From Longilinea sp964536805 (lineage in GTDB: Bacteria > Chloroflexota > Anaerolineae > Anaerolineales > Anaerolineaceae): a DNA stretch of 64,000 nt. This document shows, in pieces, positions 51,125 to 59,947 of the stretch; positions within the stretch are counted from its first letter, which is position 1; the number at the start of each line of letters is the position of its first letter. The notes beneath the pieces are model-generated. The model made no database searches. It saw only the letters and a program-made list of their open reading frames with translations, and was not told the origin of the DNA. The stretch covers positions 10,762-74,761 of the forward strand of contig CAZHYQ010000014.1 of NCBI GenBank assembly GCA_964536805.1, read 5' to 3'. A program made the translations under genes and the position numbers.

Positions 51125-53230
51125 TTGTCATTAAGGCAGCGTGAATTGACACACCCGGATCCCTCCAGCGAAGCAGAAAGCGGTTTGACCCTCCCTGCCG
51201 GGAATGATCAGACCACGAGATGGATTTCTGCGTTGCGTGCTATGACCGCCGCTGTTGTGTTGGTCGACGAGCGGGGATCGATCCAATTTGCCAATCCGGC
51301 TGCCATTGATTCTTTCCATGACGATCTTCTGGGGAAGAATTGGAACCAGGTTGTCGAGCCGGTAAAAATTTTTCGGTTTGATGGCAAGACAGAACTTATT
51401 GGATCTCCCTTACCTAGGGCATTGGCTGGAGAATCCATCAACAAAGAATTTTGGCAGGTTGATTTCCCAAGCAGGGAACGGTCCACCTGGTTATTTTCAG
51501 CAAATCCAATCATTGAAAACCGGAAAATTACTGGCGCCATCGCAACCTGGGAGGATATCACCGCTTTTTACCAGGCAAAGGAACGGCTGGAAGAAAATGA
51601 ACGCTGGATGCGTCTGTTTATGGACGCAGTTCCGGACGCGATGTATTTATTGAATGAAAAAGGGATCATCCTGACAAGTAATCAGGCCGGAGCTGCTGTG
51701 TTGGGGCGAAACCTGGCGGAATTGAGCGGATTAAATTTTTTCAACCTGCTTCCCGCTGCAGCTGCCCAATCTCAAAAACAAAAACTTGCAGGCATTTTCA
51801 CGAGTGGGAGACCTTCCCGTTTTGAAGATCAGGTTGGCGGTAAGTATTACGACGAGTTCATGTATCCGATTCTGGATCGGAATAAGAAAGTAAATTCGGT
51901 GGCTGTCTTCATTATAGATATGACGGGATACCGTAAAATTGAAGCGGATTTGCGAAATTCCGAAGAGCGCTACCGAAGTCTTGTCGAAAATATCAGCGAT
52001 ATTGTATTTCAACTTGATTCATCCTATCGTTTCACCTATGTAAGTCCTGTCATTGAGCAGACTCTGCAGTACAAACCGGAAGATTTACTCGGGCAGGAAC
52101 TGGCAGGGTTAATCTATCCAGATGACCAGCCAAAAGTGAAAGCCTTTCTGGATCGATGCGAACCCAACAGTCAACGGGTGGAATTTCGCATGATGGATAA
52201 CCAGCGCCATATACATATCGTCAATACAACCTTCCGGCCTCTGGGGAATAATTTCGGTCATAAAGCAATCACCGGGATTATCACGGATATCTCCGATTAC
52301 CGGCGAGCTGAAGAGGCGTTGCGCTACCGCGAAGAACGGTTCAGATCGTTAATCGAAAAAAACCTGGATATTATCTTAATTGTCGATCTCAAAGGCAAAA
52401 TTGATTACGCGAGTCCGTCGGTAGAATATGTGCTTGGTTACAAACCGGAAGAGATTTCTGGAAAACAGGCGATCACCTTTGTCCATGCCGATGATTATGC
52501 CAAGGTTATGCAAGCTGTGAAATATGCGCTGTATACGGCTGATTTTGGACGCTACATTGAGTTCAGGGTTCCGACAAAAAGCGGCGATTACCGCATTATC
52601 GAGGCAATTGGTCGCAACCTGGTGGATAGTCCAGCAGTGGGCGGCGTGGTGGTCAATGCCCGGGATATTACGGAACGGCGCACGGCTGAAGACAAACTAT
52701 GGTACCTGAGCACTCATGATACATTGACTGATTTGTATAACCGGGCTTATTTTGGCGAGGAAATGGCCCGCATCGAACGCGGCCGAATCTTCCCGATCAG
52801 CATTTTTATTACGGATGTGGATGGTTTGAAAGAGGTCAACGACGACCAAGGACATTCAGCCGGCGATGAACTGCTGCGGCAAACTGCACAACTTTTGCGG
52901 AATTCATTTCGGTCGGAGGATGTGGTGGCCCGCATTGGCGGTGATGAATTTGCCGTACTTCTTCCCGGTGCGGATGAAACAGCTGCACTGACTGCCCTGG
53001 CTCGCGTCCGCCGAAACCTGCAAAAAATGAACGAAAACCAGACAAGTTATCACCTGGGCCTTTCCATGGGAGTTTCTACCGGGCAGAAGGGAATCTCACT
53101 TGGAGAAGTGCTCCGGTTGGCTGATGAAAATATGTACCGCGAAAAATTGGCCCGGTTGGGTCGCAAGGCTCGCGGTACCGGCCCGTTAAGCGGGCAAGGT
53201 TTTCCGCCGGATAAGTTTTTTAGTGAGTGA
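51125..53230 (+). CDS. Multi-PAS diguanylate cyclase
   Basis: Four PAS-type sensor domains (about 35-150, 152-275, 285-400, 402-520) and a C-terminal GGDEF domain. The active site ARIGGDEFAVLLPG is intact, and RSED five residues before it is the RxxD inhibitory site, so the enzyme should make c-di-GMP with product inhibition. No membrane segment. TTG start with weak ribosome site; it follows the response regulator by 30 nt, so phosphorelay input into c-di-GMP is likely. Its stop overlaps the convergent GNAT gene by 11 nt. Confidence 0.92.
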   Translation: MSLRQRELTHPDPSSEAESGLTLPAGNDQTTRWISALRAMTAAVVLVDERGSIQFANPAAIDSFHDDLLGKNWNQVVEPVKIFRFDGKTELIGSPLPRALAGESINKEFWQVDFPSRERSTWLFSANPIIENRKITGAIATWEDITAFYQAKERLEENERWMRLFMDAVPDAMYLLNEKGIILTSNQAGAAVLGRNLAELSGLNFFNLLPAAAAQSQKQKLAGIFTSGRPSRFEDQVGGKYYDEFMYPILDRNKKVNSVAVFIIDMTGYRKIEADLRNSEERYRSLVENISDIVFQLDSSYRFTYVSPVIEQTLQYKPEDLLGQELAGLIYPDDQPKVKAFLDRCEPNSQRVEFRMMDNQRHIHIVNTTFRPLGNNFGHKAITGIITDISDYRRAEEALRYREERFRSLIEKNLDIILIVDLKGKIDYASPSVEYVLGYKPEEISGKQAITFVHADDYAKVMQAVKYALYTADFGRYIEFRVPTKSGDYRIIEAIGRNLVDSPAVGGVVVNARDITERRTAEDKLWYLSTHDTLTDLYNRAYFGEEMARIERGRIFPISIFITDVDGLKEVNDDQGHSAGDELLRQTAQLLRNSFRSEDVVARIGGDEFAVLLPGADETAALTALARVRRNLQKMNENQTSYHLGLSMGVSTGQKGISLGEVLRLADENMYREKLARLGRKARGTGPLSGQGFPPDKFFSE

Positions 53231-53963
53231 TCTGATGAAATACTGAAAAACAAACCAATGTTTCATAACCAAAACGTTGGTAATAATTCCATGCCATGAC
53301 GGATGGGACAAGCAGACTGTAGCTTTTGCCTGCACTTGCAGCCACGGCATGCATCGTACCCAGCATCGCTTCGGCTACGCCGCGTCCGCGAAATGAAGGT
53401 AAAGTGAACATATCTGAAATATAGGCAACATTTGGAGCAGTTGTTACCAAAAGGCTCCATCCTGCTGCCTGTCCATCAAGTTCGGCATAAAAAGCGCGAA
53501 CATCCGCATGGTTTAGGACAGTTTTAGGCATCGGCTGAAAGAATTGGTGCGTGAGGTTAACAAAGGCAATTTGGCTTGGATCTGAAACTTGTTTTATAGG
53601 AATGCCGCGATCCGGTACCGAGGTCGGTAAGGACAGACCGCGAACGATATTTGTGAACGCAAACCGGTAGCCTGCCGATTCAAAAACCTTTTCTATTTGT
53701 CGAGCCTCTTCTTCCATGTGGAAGATGTTTAGTACAAAACGTTCAGCAGGTGGTAAATTAAATTCAGTGATCGTTTTGATTACTTCCTGGGGATCCTGGC
53801 TCAGCGAGTAAATCTCACAATCTTCCAGTTTTGGCCGGACATTGCTGCCGTACCGCAATAAATTTAACTCGCCAGGTGAATGAACCTGGCACCCATATAG
53901 AATGGCATATGAATCCAAATAGGATTGTATAAAAGCCCGGGCTGCCCAGAGGTCGTGTGCCAT
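53220..53963 (-). CDS. GNAT acetyltransferase
   Basis: 247 residues. The C-terminal GNAT domain shows ISDMFTLPSFRGRGVAEAMLGTMHA (acetyl-CoA loop RGRGVA) and NYYQRFGYE. The N-terminal 110 residues are a divergent GNAT-like or unknown domain. TATAAT in the upstream region on this strand. Substrate unknown. Confidence 0.8.
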   Translation of the reverse strand: MAHDLWAARAFIQSYLDSYAILYGCQVHSPGELNLLRYGSNVRPKLEDCEIYSLSQDPQEVIKTITEFNLPPAERFVLNIFHMEEEARQIEKVFESAGYRFAFTNIVRGLSLPTSVPDRGIPIKQVSDPSQIAFVNLTHQFFQPMPKTVLNHADVRAFYAELDGQAAGWSLLVTTAPNVAYISDMFTLPSFRGRGVAEAMLGTMHAVAASAGKSYSLLVPSVMAWNYYQRFGYETLVCFSVFHQITH

Positions 53964-54056
53964 AACCAGCCCCCAATAACTGGTTTGCAGAAACCGTTAA
54001 AATGATTATAACAAATGGCAATCCTTTTCAATCAGATTCTATAAACGGGTGAGAAA

Positions 54057-54506
54057 ATGACCCTAATTCGACCGATGCAAGCGGGCGATTTTCCAGCAAT
54101 CCAACAGTTGATATTTCAATTAACCAATGCGGTTGAGTCCCAGCATGCCATCACCCAGACTCAATTGGAAGATGTGCTTGAATATATCCGTGATAAACCA
54201 GAAATGTACCTGACCCTGGTGGCTGAGGAGGAAAAACAGGTGGTTGGATTGCTCGCCCTGGTTTTTTACCGCGTCTGGTTTCATCCGGGCGGCACAGCTT
54301 TAATCACGGAGTTGATTGTCGATCAAGATTACCGGGGATTGGGCATTGGAGCCTTATTAATGAATGAAGCCATTAAGGAAGCACAAGCCAGAGGCATGGA
54401 TGAGATCGAGGTCGGTACCGAGCGCGAGAATTCCGGTGCGCAAAGGTTCTACCGGCGCTGCGGTCTTGACGAGGAATTTGTATTGTTAAGTATGGAGTTC
54501 GAATGA
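54057..54506 (+). CDS. GNAT acetyltransferase
   Basis: 149 residues, single GNAT domain with LIVDQDYRGLGIGALLMNEAIKEA and NSGAQRFYRRCGLDEE. It resembles the aminoglycoside/RimI-like single-domain GNATs; substrate unknown. Its stop overlaps the next start (ATGA). Confidence 0.85.
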   Translation: MTLIRPMQAGDFPAIQQLIFQLTNAVESQHAITQTQLEDVLEYIRDKPEMYLTLVAEEEKQVVGLLALVFYRVWFHPGGTALITELIVDQDYRGLGIGALLMNEAIKEAQARGMDEIEVGTERENSGAQRFYRRCGLDEEFVLLSMEFE

Positions 54507-55006
54507 TGGTTGAACCAGGCCGCGATCAATTGTTGGATTATGCCCAGGATGCCGTCTTTATCCTGCATGAAGCGCTACAACAAATAGATTTTTGCCATTT
54601 CCATTTTTACCGGGTTGCAGCCGTTGAATTGCGTTTACTGCTTTGCGACACTGCCCGCCTCCACAACCGGACTATCCAGACGGCGCTTGCAGCGAGGTTG
54701 TGGCCAGATTTACAGCTACGTGCACTGACATGGGATGATTCTGAATTGCTCGGGCTGAATGACTGGCTAAATCAAAAAATGCCGGATAACGATTTTTCAA
54801 TCCGTCAGTTCATCCGCCGCGTTTGTGACCAGGATGGCGGTGTTCATGTGGATATTCGCAAGATTAATCAGCTGCCAGCCCAAAAACGAATAGTAAAATG
54901 GATTTACAGGGTAAGCAGCATTGTTTTAGAAGCGCTCGATCCGATGATTAAGGCAGAAGGACGACGGATTTACGAGACCCAATTTCCTATGCCTTCCCAA
55001 CAATAA
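54503..55006 (+). CDS. Protein of unknown function coupled to the GNAT
   Basis: 167 residues, no membrane segment, no recognised family. It is rich in hydrophobic and basic residues with a helical pattern (HFYRVAAVELRLLLCDTARLHN). Translation is coupled to the GNAT by a 4-nt overlap. Its 3' end overlaps the convergent small gene by 37 nt. Confidence 0.6.
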   Translation: MMVEPGRDQLLDYAQDAVFILHEALQQIDFCHFHFYRVAAVELRLLLCDTARLHNRTIQTALAARLWPDLQLRALTWDDSELLGLNDWLNQKMPDNDFSIRQFIRRVCDQDGGVHVDIRKINQLPAQKRIVKWIYRVSSIVLEALDPMIKAEGRRIYETQFPMPSQQ

Positions 55007-55278
55007 TCCAAATGGGACGCCAGTTGTGCGCCAAGGTTGCGCCGGACCCGGCGGCGGCTAAATTCCATCAACCTCAATCCGCCAATCTCATCCAGGCGTT
55101 TTCCAATTTGAATGGCGCGGATATGGCGAGATTGAAAATTAAAACCGGTACCAGGACGCTCAGATAGAAAATCATCCACCTTGCCAATTTGAATTAATTC
55201 GTTCAGCAACCGTTCAACTTCCTGGCGCTGGTGGGAAGAATAAGGCGGAGATAACAGATCGCGGAAGAAGTCCATCAT
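54970..55278 (-). CDS. Small protein of unknown function
   Basis: 102 residues, basic, predicted helical, with the Arg-rich stretch FSRRRVRRNL. TGGAG lies a few bases before the ATG and a TAGAAT box about 45 nt before it, so it is probably real despite the convergent overlap. Confidence 0.5.
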   Translation of the reverse strand: MMDFFRDLLSPPYSSHQRQEVERLLNELIQIGKVDDFLSERPGTGFNFQSRHIRAIQIGKRLDEIGGLRLMEFSRRRVRRNLGAQLASHLDYCWEGIGNWVS

Positions 55279-55408
55279 GCGCTCCAGTTGGATGAATTCG
55301 CTCCTTAATATTCTATCACGGCCGATAATACAAATTACCGGTAGGCACCATAATTTGTCAGACGACCTATACTTTTGATCAGTTTTTTATGACTCCTTTA
55401 AGAAATGC

Positions 55409-55437
55409 TTGACATTGAAATTTCAATTTGATAAACT
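55409..55437 (+). promoter_or_regulatory. Promoter with operator-like palindrome
   Basis: TTGACA (55409-55414), 17-nt spacer, TAAACT (55432-55437). The 12-bp palindrome TTGAAATTTCAA starts right after the -35. Confidence 0.7.
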
Positions 55438-55473
55438 TTTCAAGTTCGTAATCTTACGAAAGGAGACAGGTGA

Positions 55474-55566
55474 ATGGCACGCTTGAGCATTTCAATTGAA
55501 GTTTCTCGCATTTCTTCTGGCGGTCGTGCCAGTGTGCCTTATCGGAGTGCGCCTGTTTCCAGGTAG
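55474..55566 (+). CDS. 30-residue leader peptide before the GNAT cluster
   Basis: AAAGGAG lies 8 nt before the ATG. The peptide is MARLSISIEVSRISSGG followed by RASVPYRSAPVSR, rich in Ser and Arg. It ends 20 nt before a strong terminator. The segment GGTCGT within it can pair with GCGACC in the terminator's 5' arm, so ribosome stalling or progress could switch the downstream terminators, as in leader-peptide attenuation of antibiotic-resistance genes. It has no homologue I recognise. Confidence 0.6.
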   Translation: MARLSISIEVSRISSGGRASVPYRSAPVSR

Positions 55567-55585
55567 GATTTAGATCCTCCTGAGC

Positions 55586-55622
55586 GACCACGGGCAACTC
55601 CAAACCCGTGGTCCTTTTTTTT
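55586..55622 (+). terminator. Attenuator 1 of the GNAT cluster
   Basis: GACCACGGG pairs with CCCGTGGTC around a 10-nt loop, followed by eight T. Confidence 0.85.
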
Positions 55623-55644
55623 ATCAGCTGGGTAATTTCCAGAG

Positions 55645-55671
55645 GGCCACGCAGAAACGTGGTCTTTTTTG
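55645..55671 (+). terminator. Attenuator 2 of the GNAT cluster
   Basis: CCACG pairs with CGTGG, extended by G-U and G-C pairs, followed by TCTTTTTT. The 3' arm and T-run resemble those of attenuator 1. Confidence 0.7.
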
Positions 55672-55805
55672 ATTAATCGGGTGGTTATGGAATGGACATT
55701 TTATGCAAACAAATGGAGAGCATGGCTTTGGGAATTTCCATGCCAAAGAATTGAGTTCTTGCCAAAACATTTGACGCGGCATTCTTTATGGAGAAAGGGA
55801 TATTA

Positions 55806-56384
55806 ATGAAATTCACAACCCAGCTTTTCGAAAGTGAACACTTGATTTTGACGGGGTATGACCCGGAAAAAGACTCCGACCGCGAAGCTGAATTTACCTG
55901 TAACCTGGATTATGTCTGGGCAATGGATATGGATGGCATTCCGCACCCGCTAACCAGTTTCGAAGTTAAAAAGCTTCGTGAGGAAGCCCTTAAAAAATCG
56001 GAAGAACAGAGGAATTGCTATCTTTATGCCTTACGGATTAAGGAGGGTGGCATTTTTATCGGTACAGTTGTTTTTCCGTGGATCTCGTGGAAAAACCGGG
56101 ACGGGTTTTTCCAGGTGAGTCTCGGTGAACAGGCAGAAAACAGGCTTTACTTTACTGAGGCGCTCCATATGACGCTTCGGTATGCCTTTGAAGAACTTGG
56201 CTTGAATCACACCGTTACTAGGCTTGGCGGTCATGATGAGGTCCATCTAGCAGATCTGCAAAAAGCCGGCATGACCCTGGAAGTTCGCCAGAGGCAAATG
56301 CACTTTCGCCATGGAAAATTGTGGGACCGGTGGTTGGTTGGAATGTCCCGTCAGGATTGGCTTGGCCATCAGAATGGAGATTAA
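55806..56384 (+). CDS. GNAT acetyltransferase (RimL-like)
   Basis: 192 residues from MKFTTQLF, with AAAGGG 6 nt upstream. It has the RimJ/RimL-type pattern: FESEHLILTGYDPEKDSDREAEF, EGGIFIGTVVFPWISW and TEALHMTLRYAFEELGLNHTV. The acetyl-CoA loop is atypical, since the usual R/Q-x-x-G-x-G/A is EQAENRLY here, so activity is uncertain. First gene after the leader peptide and terminators; 3 nt before the next gene. Confidence 0.75.
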   Translation: MKFTTQLFESEHLILTGYDPEKDSDREAEFTCNLDYVWAMDMDGIPHPLTSFEVKKLREEALKKSEEQRNCYLYALRIKEGGIFIGTVVFPWISWKNRDGFFQVSLGEQAENRLYFTEALHMTLRYAFEELGLNHTVTRLGGHDEVHLADLQKAGMTLEVRQRQMHFRHGKLWDRWLVGMSRQDWLGHQNGD

Positions 56385-56387
56385 GTC

Positions 56388-56948
56388 ATGGTAGAAAGCA
56401 AAACCTTTACTGGAAAAATGGTTCGCCTGATACCGGCCAACCTTGAAACGGATTGTAAATTGCTGGCGGAGTGGGAGCAGGACAGCGAATATCAACGCTT
56501 GTTTAACTCTGAGCAGGCGGTCCGCAACAGTCCAAAATCGATCCAAACCTTCTTTGAAAAGGAAATTGGATCGATGCACTTTTTCATGATCCAACGCCTC
56601 GAAGACGACCGCAATATTGGTTTGATCAATTTGTCCGGTTTCAATTGGCTGGTTGGAAATGCCTGGGTGGGAATTGGAATAGGCGAGCGGAATTTGTGGG
56701 GTAAGGGCTTCGGCACAGATGCCATGCGCATTATCTTGCGTTATGCGTTCACTGAGCTTAACCTGAACCGTGTGACACTGGATCTGTTCGAGATTAATCA
56801 ACGCGGATTGGCGTCCTACAAAAAAGCCGGTTTCCGTGAAGAAGGCCGGTCGCCTAAAGTGTTGTCCATCGCGGGCGAGTATTACGACCTGATTTTTATG
56901 GGAATCCTGCGCAGTGAATGGGAAGCCCTGAATTTGCAAAATGGTTAA
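56388..56948 (+). CDS. GNAT acetyltransferase (RimJ/RimL-like)
   Basis: 186 residues; GIGIGERNLWGKGFGTDAMRIILRYAFTELNLNRVTLDLFEINQRGLASYKKAGFREEG contains the acetyl-CoA loop NLWGKGFGT and the NxxxxxxYxKxGF end. Typical of N-terminal or antibiotic acetyltransferases. Second gene of the leader-controlled cluster. Confidence 0.88.
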   Translation: MVESKTFTGKMVRLIPANLETDCKLLAEWEQDSEYQRLFNSEQAVRNSPKSIQTFFEKEIGSMHFFMIQRLEDDRNIGLINLSGFNWLVGNAWVGIGIGERNLWGKGFGTDAMRIILRYAFTELNLNRVTLDLFEINQRGLASYKKAGFREEGRSPKVLSIAGEYYDLIFMGILRSEWEALNLQNG

Positions 56949-56965
56949 CTGGAAGGAGGTTGAAA

Positions 56966-57976
56966 ATGAAACAACAAAACTTGCTTGATTCCACCGAACG
57001 TGCCATGACGCTGGCGGATGTGCCGGCGGTGACGGATTTGTTCAATGCCGCTTCACTTGTTGACATCGGTCTGATGGATTCGGACGTGGAGGAGATGGTT
57101 GTTCATTATCAGACACCCGGTTTTGATCTGAATACGGATACCCTCTTAATCGAAACCGGTGATGGAAAACTGGCTGCCATGGCTGAAGTTTGGGATGTGC
57201 GTGAACCGCGGGTACGTGCCTGGTGCTGGGGCACGGTTCACCCGGATTTTCGCGGACAGGGGTTGGGCCGCCGCCTGGTGAAGTGGATGGAAGAACGCGG
57301 CAGATGGGGCCTTCAACGTGTCCCCGAAGAATTGAGGGTCAGTTATACGACAAACATGCCGGAGACCAACCAAGCAGCCAACCGATTGTTCGCTGAGAGC
57401 GGCTGGAAGTGGGCCCGTCAAACCCGCGTTATGCGGATTGTAATGGACGAAGAACCTGCTTTGCCAATCCTTCCTGCGGGAATCGAAATCCGTACTGTCA
57501 AGCCTGGCGAAGAAAGGGCGGTTCTTCAAGCGATGCAGGAGTCTTTCCTGGATCACTGGGGCTCGGTTGATGAACCGTTTGAGGTGTATTACGAACGGAT
57601 GATGGGTTATGTGACCCACACAAAGGATTTTGATTACAGCCTGTGGTTTGCCGCCTATGAAGGTGACGAAGTCTGCGGCACAGCCATGAACATTGCTTCT
57701 GTACCCGAAGATGCGGATATGGGGTGGGTGAACACACTGGGAGTCCGGCGCCAATGGCGGAAACAAGGGCTAGGGTTGGCGTTGCTGCAACAAACCTTTG
57801 GCGAATTTTACAGGCGCGGTAAGCACAAAGTGGGATTGGGCGTGGATGCATTCAGCTTGACTGGCGCGACCCGTCTGTATGAACGGGCTGGGATGAAAAT
57901 CCTGCGAGCCTATAACGTTTACGAGAAAGAAATCCGGGCTGGGATTGAATTGGTAACCCAGTCAATTACGGCGTAG
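56966..57976 (+). CDS. Double-domain GNAT acetyltransferase
   Basis: 336 residues from MKQQNLLD with AAGGAGG 5 nt upstream. Both halves are GNAT domains: VHPDFRGQGLGRRLVKWME in the first and LGVRRQWRKQGLGLALLQQTF in the second, each with an acetyl-CoA loop. Tandem GNATs of this type are found in mycothiol synthase and aminoglycoside Eis-like relatives, but the substrate here is unknown. Third gene of the cluster. Confidence 0.85.
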   Translation: MKQQNLLDSTERAMTLADVPAVTDLFNAASLVDIGLMDSDVEEMVVHYQTPGFDLNTDTLLIETGDGKLAAMAEVWDVREPRVRAWCWGTVHPDFRGQGLGRRLVKWMEERGRWGLQRVPEELRVSYTTNMPETNQAANRLFAESGWKWARQTRVMRIVMDEEPALPILPAGIEIRTVKPGEERAVLQAMQESFLDHWGSVDEPFEVYYERMMGYVTHTKDFDYSLWFAAYEGDEVCGTAMNIASVPEDADMGWVNTLGVRRQWRKQGLGLALLQQTFGEFYRRGKHKVGLGVDAFSLTGATRLYERAGMKILRAYNVYEKEIRAGIELVTQSITA

Positions 57977-58021
57977 CACAAGCACGCCTGCCAGCCCGGT
58001 GACCTGTACCTGGAGGGAACG

Positions 58022-58453
58022 ATGTTTAAATTCGCACCTGTGAATCATCCTCCCGTCCGTGCCGTCATCTGGGACCTGGACGGGATGGTTGTGCAATTTC
58101 GTGAAAACCAAGACACGGTGTCATTGACCGATCTGGATTTGTTGATTCAGTTCATGTTAACGCTATGTCAGCAGTATCGGATTGCGGTAATGACGCACCA
58201 ACCGGCGGCGATGAAATCGCTTTCTGGCTGTATTGACCAATATCTTGTTTCATTCGAGAGCAGATGCCCGGAGGATTATCAGTCTGCGCTCAGTTATCTA
58301 CAGGTGTCACCATGCCAATCTGTGGTGATCGGTACTGACATGCAGCGGTTGGCGAACGCCGAGAGGATGGGAATGGAGATAATTCACTTCAGCAACCCGC
58401 GCCAGGCAGTCAGTGATCTTTTCCCGCTCCTGGCTGAATCGCTGGCTGATTAA
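58022..58453 (+). CDS. HAD-superfamily protein, short
   Basis: 143 residues; AVIWDLDGMVVQF carries DxDG, and CQSVVIGTDMQRLANAERMGMEIIHF the C-terminal motif. It lacks a normal cap domain and is shorter than most HAD phosphatases. CTGGAGGG lies 4 nt before the ATG. Probably the last gene of the cluster. It may be a pared-down phosphatase or a non-catalytic relative. Confidence 0.7.
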   Translation: MFKFAPVNHPPVRAVIWDLDGMVVQFRENQDTVSLTDLDLLIQFMLTLCQQYRIAVMTHQPAAMKSLSGCIDQYLVSFESRCPEDYQSALSYLQVSPCQSVVIGTDMQRLANAERMGMEIIHFSNPRQAVSDLFPLLAESLAD

Positions 58454-58589
58454 ATGCTTCGCAATGAGATCCTTACTCAGGCAAAGTGGCGGCCCTCCGG
58501 CTGCCATTTTTGTTGTGGACTCTCCTTGCAGCGCTTGTTTCAGTTCTGGCATGTTATACTTGACGCCGGTTTCCATCGGAGGGCGCTGA

Positions 58590-59219
58590 GTGGTTGATTT
58601 AAATTACAACATCCGGGCAGTGATTTTCGACCTGGGCGGCGTGCTGCTCCGGACAGAAAACCCGCAACCGCGGCTGGACCTTGCCAAACGTTTCGGCCTG
58701 ACAAAGAACAACCTGGAAAAGCTGGTATTTGGAAGTGAAACCAGTGTGCAGGCTGAAGTTGGCGCAGTCGCACCTCGGGAAGTTTGGAATCACGTTCAAA
58801 AAACATTGCGTATAGCTGATGAAGATCTTCCAACGTTTCAGGATGCATTTTGGGCAGGCGATCGACTGGATGAGGATTTGCTTTTGTTTGTAAATTCCTT
58901 ACGCGGCAGGTACCGCACCGTTTTGCTTAGCAATGCCTGGTCTGATATGCGCAAGAATGTTGCACGGCGGTTTGGAAAACTGGATGCTTTCGAAATGCAA
59001 ATTTTCTCAGCAGAAGTAGGGCTGCGAAAACCATCCCCCGAAATATTCCAGTTAGTCCTGGATTTGCTGGGAGCAGACCCTGAAGAAGCCGTGTTTGTGG
59101 ACGATTTCTCTGAAAATATTCAGGCTGCCCAAAAACTTGGGTTGCGGACCATTCAATTTAAGAATGCTCAACAAACCCGTCAGGATCTTGTTAACCTGCT
59201 TGGATTGGATTCCGACTGA
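58590..59219 (+). CDS. HAD-IA family hydrolase
   Basis: 209 residues; AVIFDLGGVLLRTE (DxGG variant, as in HAD-IA phosphatases and epoxide-hydrolase N-domain relatives), VLLSNAW, GLRKPSPEIFQLVLDLLG and VFVDDFSENIQAAQKLGL give all four motifs. GTG start with GGAGGG upstream; TATACT at 58555-58560. It is 2 nt from the next gene, so the two are co-transcribed. Confidence 0.88.
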   Translation: MVDLNYNIRAVIFDLGGVLLRTENPQPRLDLAKRFGLTKNNLEKLVFGSETSVQAEVGAVAPREVWNHVQKTLRIADEDLPTFQDAFWAGDRLDEDLLLFVNSLRGRYRTVLLSNAWSDMRKNVARRFGKLDAFEMQIFSAEVGLRKPSPEIFQLVLDLLGADPEEAVFVDDFSENIQAAQKLGLRTIQFKNAQQTRQDLVNLLGLDSD

Positions 59220-59221
59220 GC

Positions 59222-59821
59222 ATGGCAGAAATGGTTACAACCATTGCCGTCGTAGCGGATACACATGTGCCAGACCGGGTGGGTGAACTGCATCCTGACT
59301 TGATTTCCTCATTAAAGGTGGTGGAACCTGATCGGATTCTCCATTGCGGCGATATCTGCACGCCCGGCGTCCTGGAGGAGTTGCGTCAGGTCGCCCCAGT
59401 TGATGCGGTACGAGGGAACCGCGATTGGTTGTTTGTTGGCGCTCTCCCGAAAGTCCGCCACCTGCAATTCAACGGGATCAATGTTACGCTCTTGCACGGC
59501 CATGGTTCCTTTTTCGATTATTGGATCGACAAGTGGCGGTACATGAGGCATGGTTACAGTTTTGCTCGCTACACCCGTATGGCTCGGAAGGTTGCCAGGA
59601 ACACCAGAGTATTTGTCTTTGGCCATACCCATCACCCTGAATGCGTCTGGGAAGACGATGTATTAATGTTCAATCCGGGCTCCGCCAGTATCGGCCCAAA
59701 CCGAAATGGCTTTCCTTCCTTCGGCGTTTTGAAGTTCTTCGAGAAAGGCGTGGTGGAAGGTAAAATCCAATCATTGGGCAATTTGAAATGGGATGGAAAG
59801 CGTTGGTCCAATTTTGGATGA
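59222..59821 (+). CDS. Metallophosphoesterase (YfcE/MJ0936 family)
   Basis: Contains all calcineurin-like motifs: VVADTHVPD (DxH), HCGDI (GD), VRGNRDW (GNxD), LLHGHG (GH) and FGHTHHPE (GHxH). 199 residues. These enzymes hydrolyse phosphodiesters with Mn ions; the physiological substrate is unknown. Co-transcribed with the HAD gene, so the pair may process one phosphorylated metabolite. Confidence 0.92.
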   Translation: MAEMVTTIAVVADTHVPDRVGELHPDLISSLKVVEPDRILHCGDICTPGVLEELRQVAPVDAVRGNRDWLFVGALPKVRHLQFNGINVTLLHGHGSFFDYWIDKWRYMRHGYSFARYTRMARKVARNTRVFVFGHTHHPECVWEDDVLMFNPGSASIGPNRNGFPSFGVLKFFEKGVVEGKIQSLGNLKWDGKRWSNFG

Positions 59822-59835
59822 ATGTAACCAATTTC

Positions 59836-59864
59836 TTGACCGATCAAATTCTATTTGATATAAT
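59836..59864 (+). promoter_or_regulatory. Consensus promoter of rpoB
   Basis: TTGACC (59836-59841), 17-nt spacer, TATAAT (59859-59864); leader of about 75 nt with AGGAGA before the ATG. Confidence 0.9.
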
Positions 59865-59947
59865 CACCATTTGCGCGTATAGCGTCTGTGCTTGGTATTG
59901 AAGTTTAGATTCTTTTTCCCTGCCGGGCAAAAAACCAGGAGAAAGAT

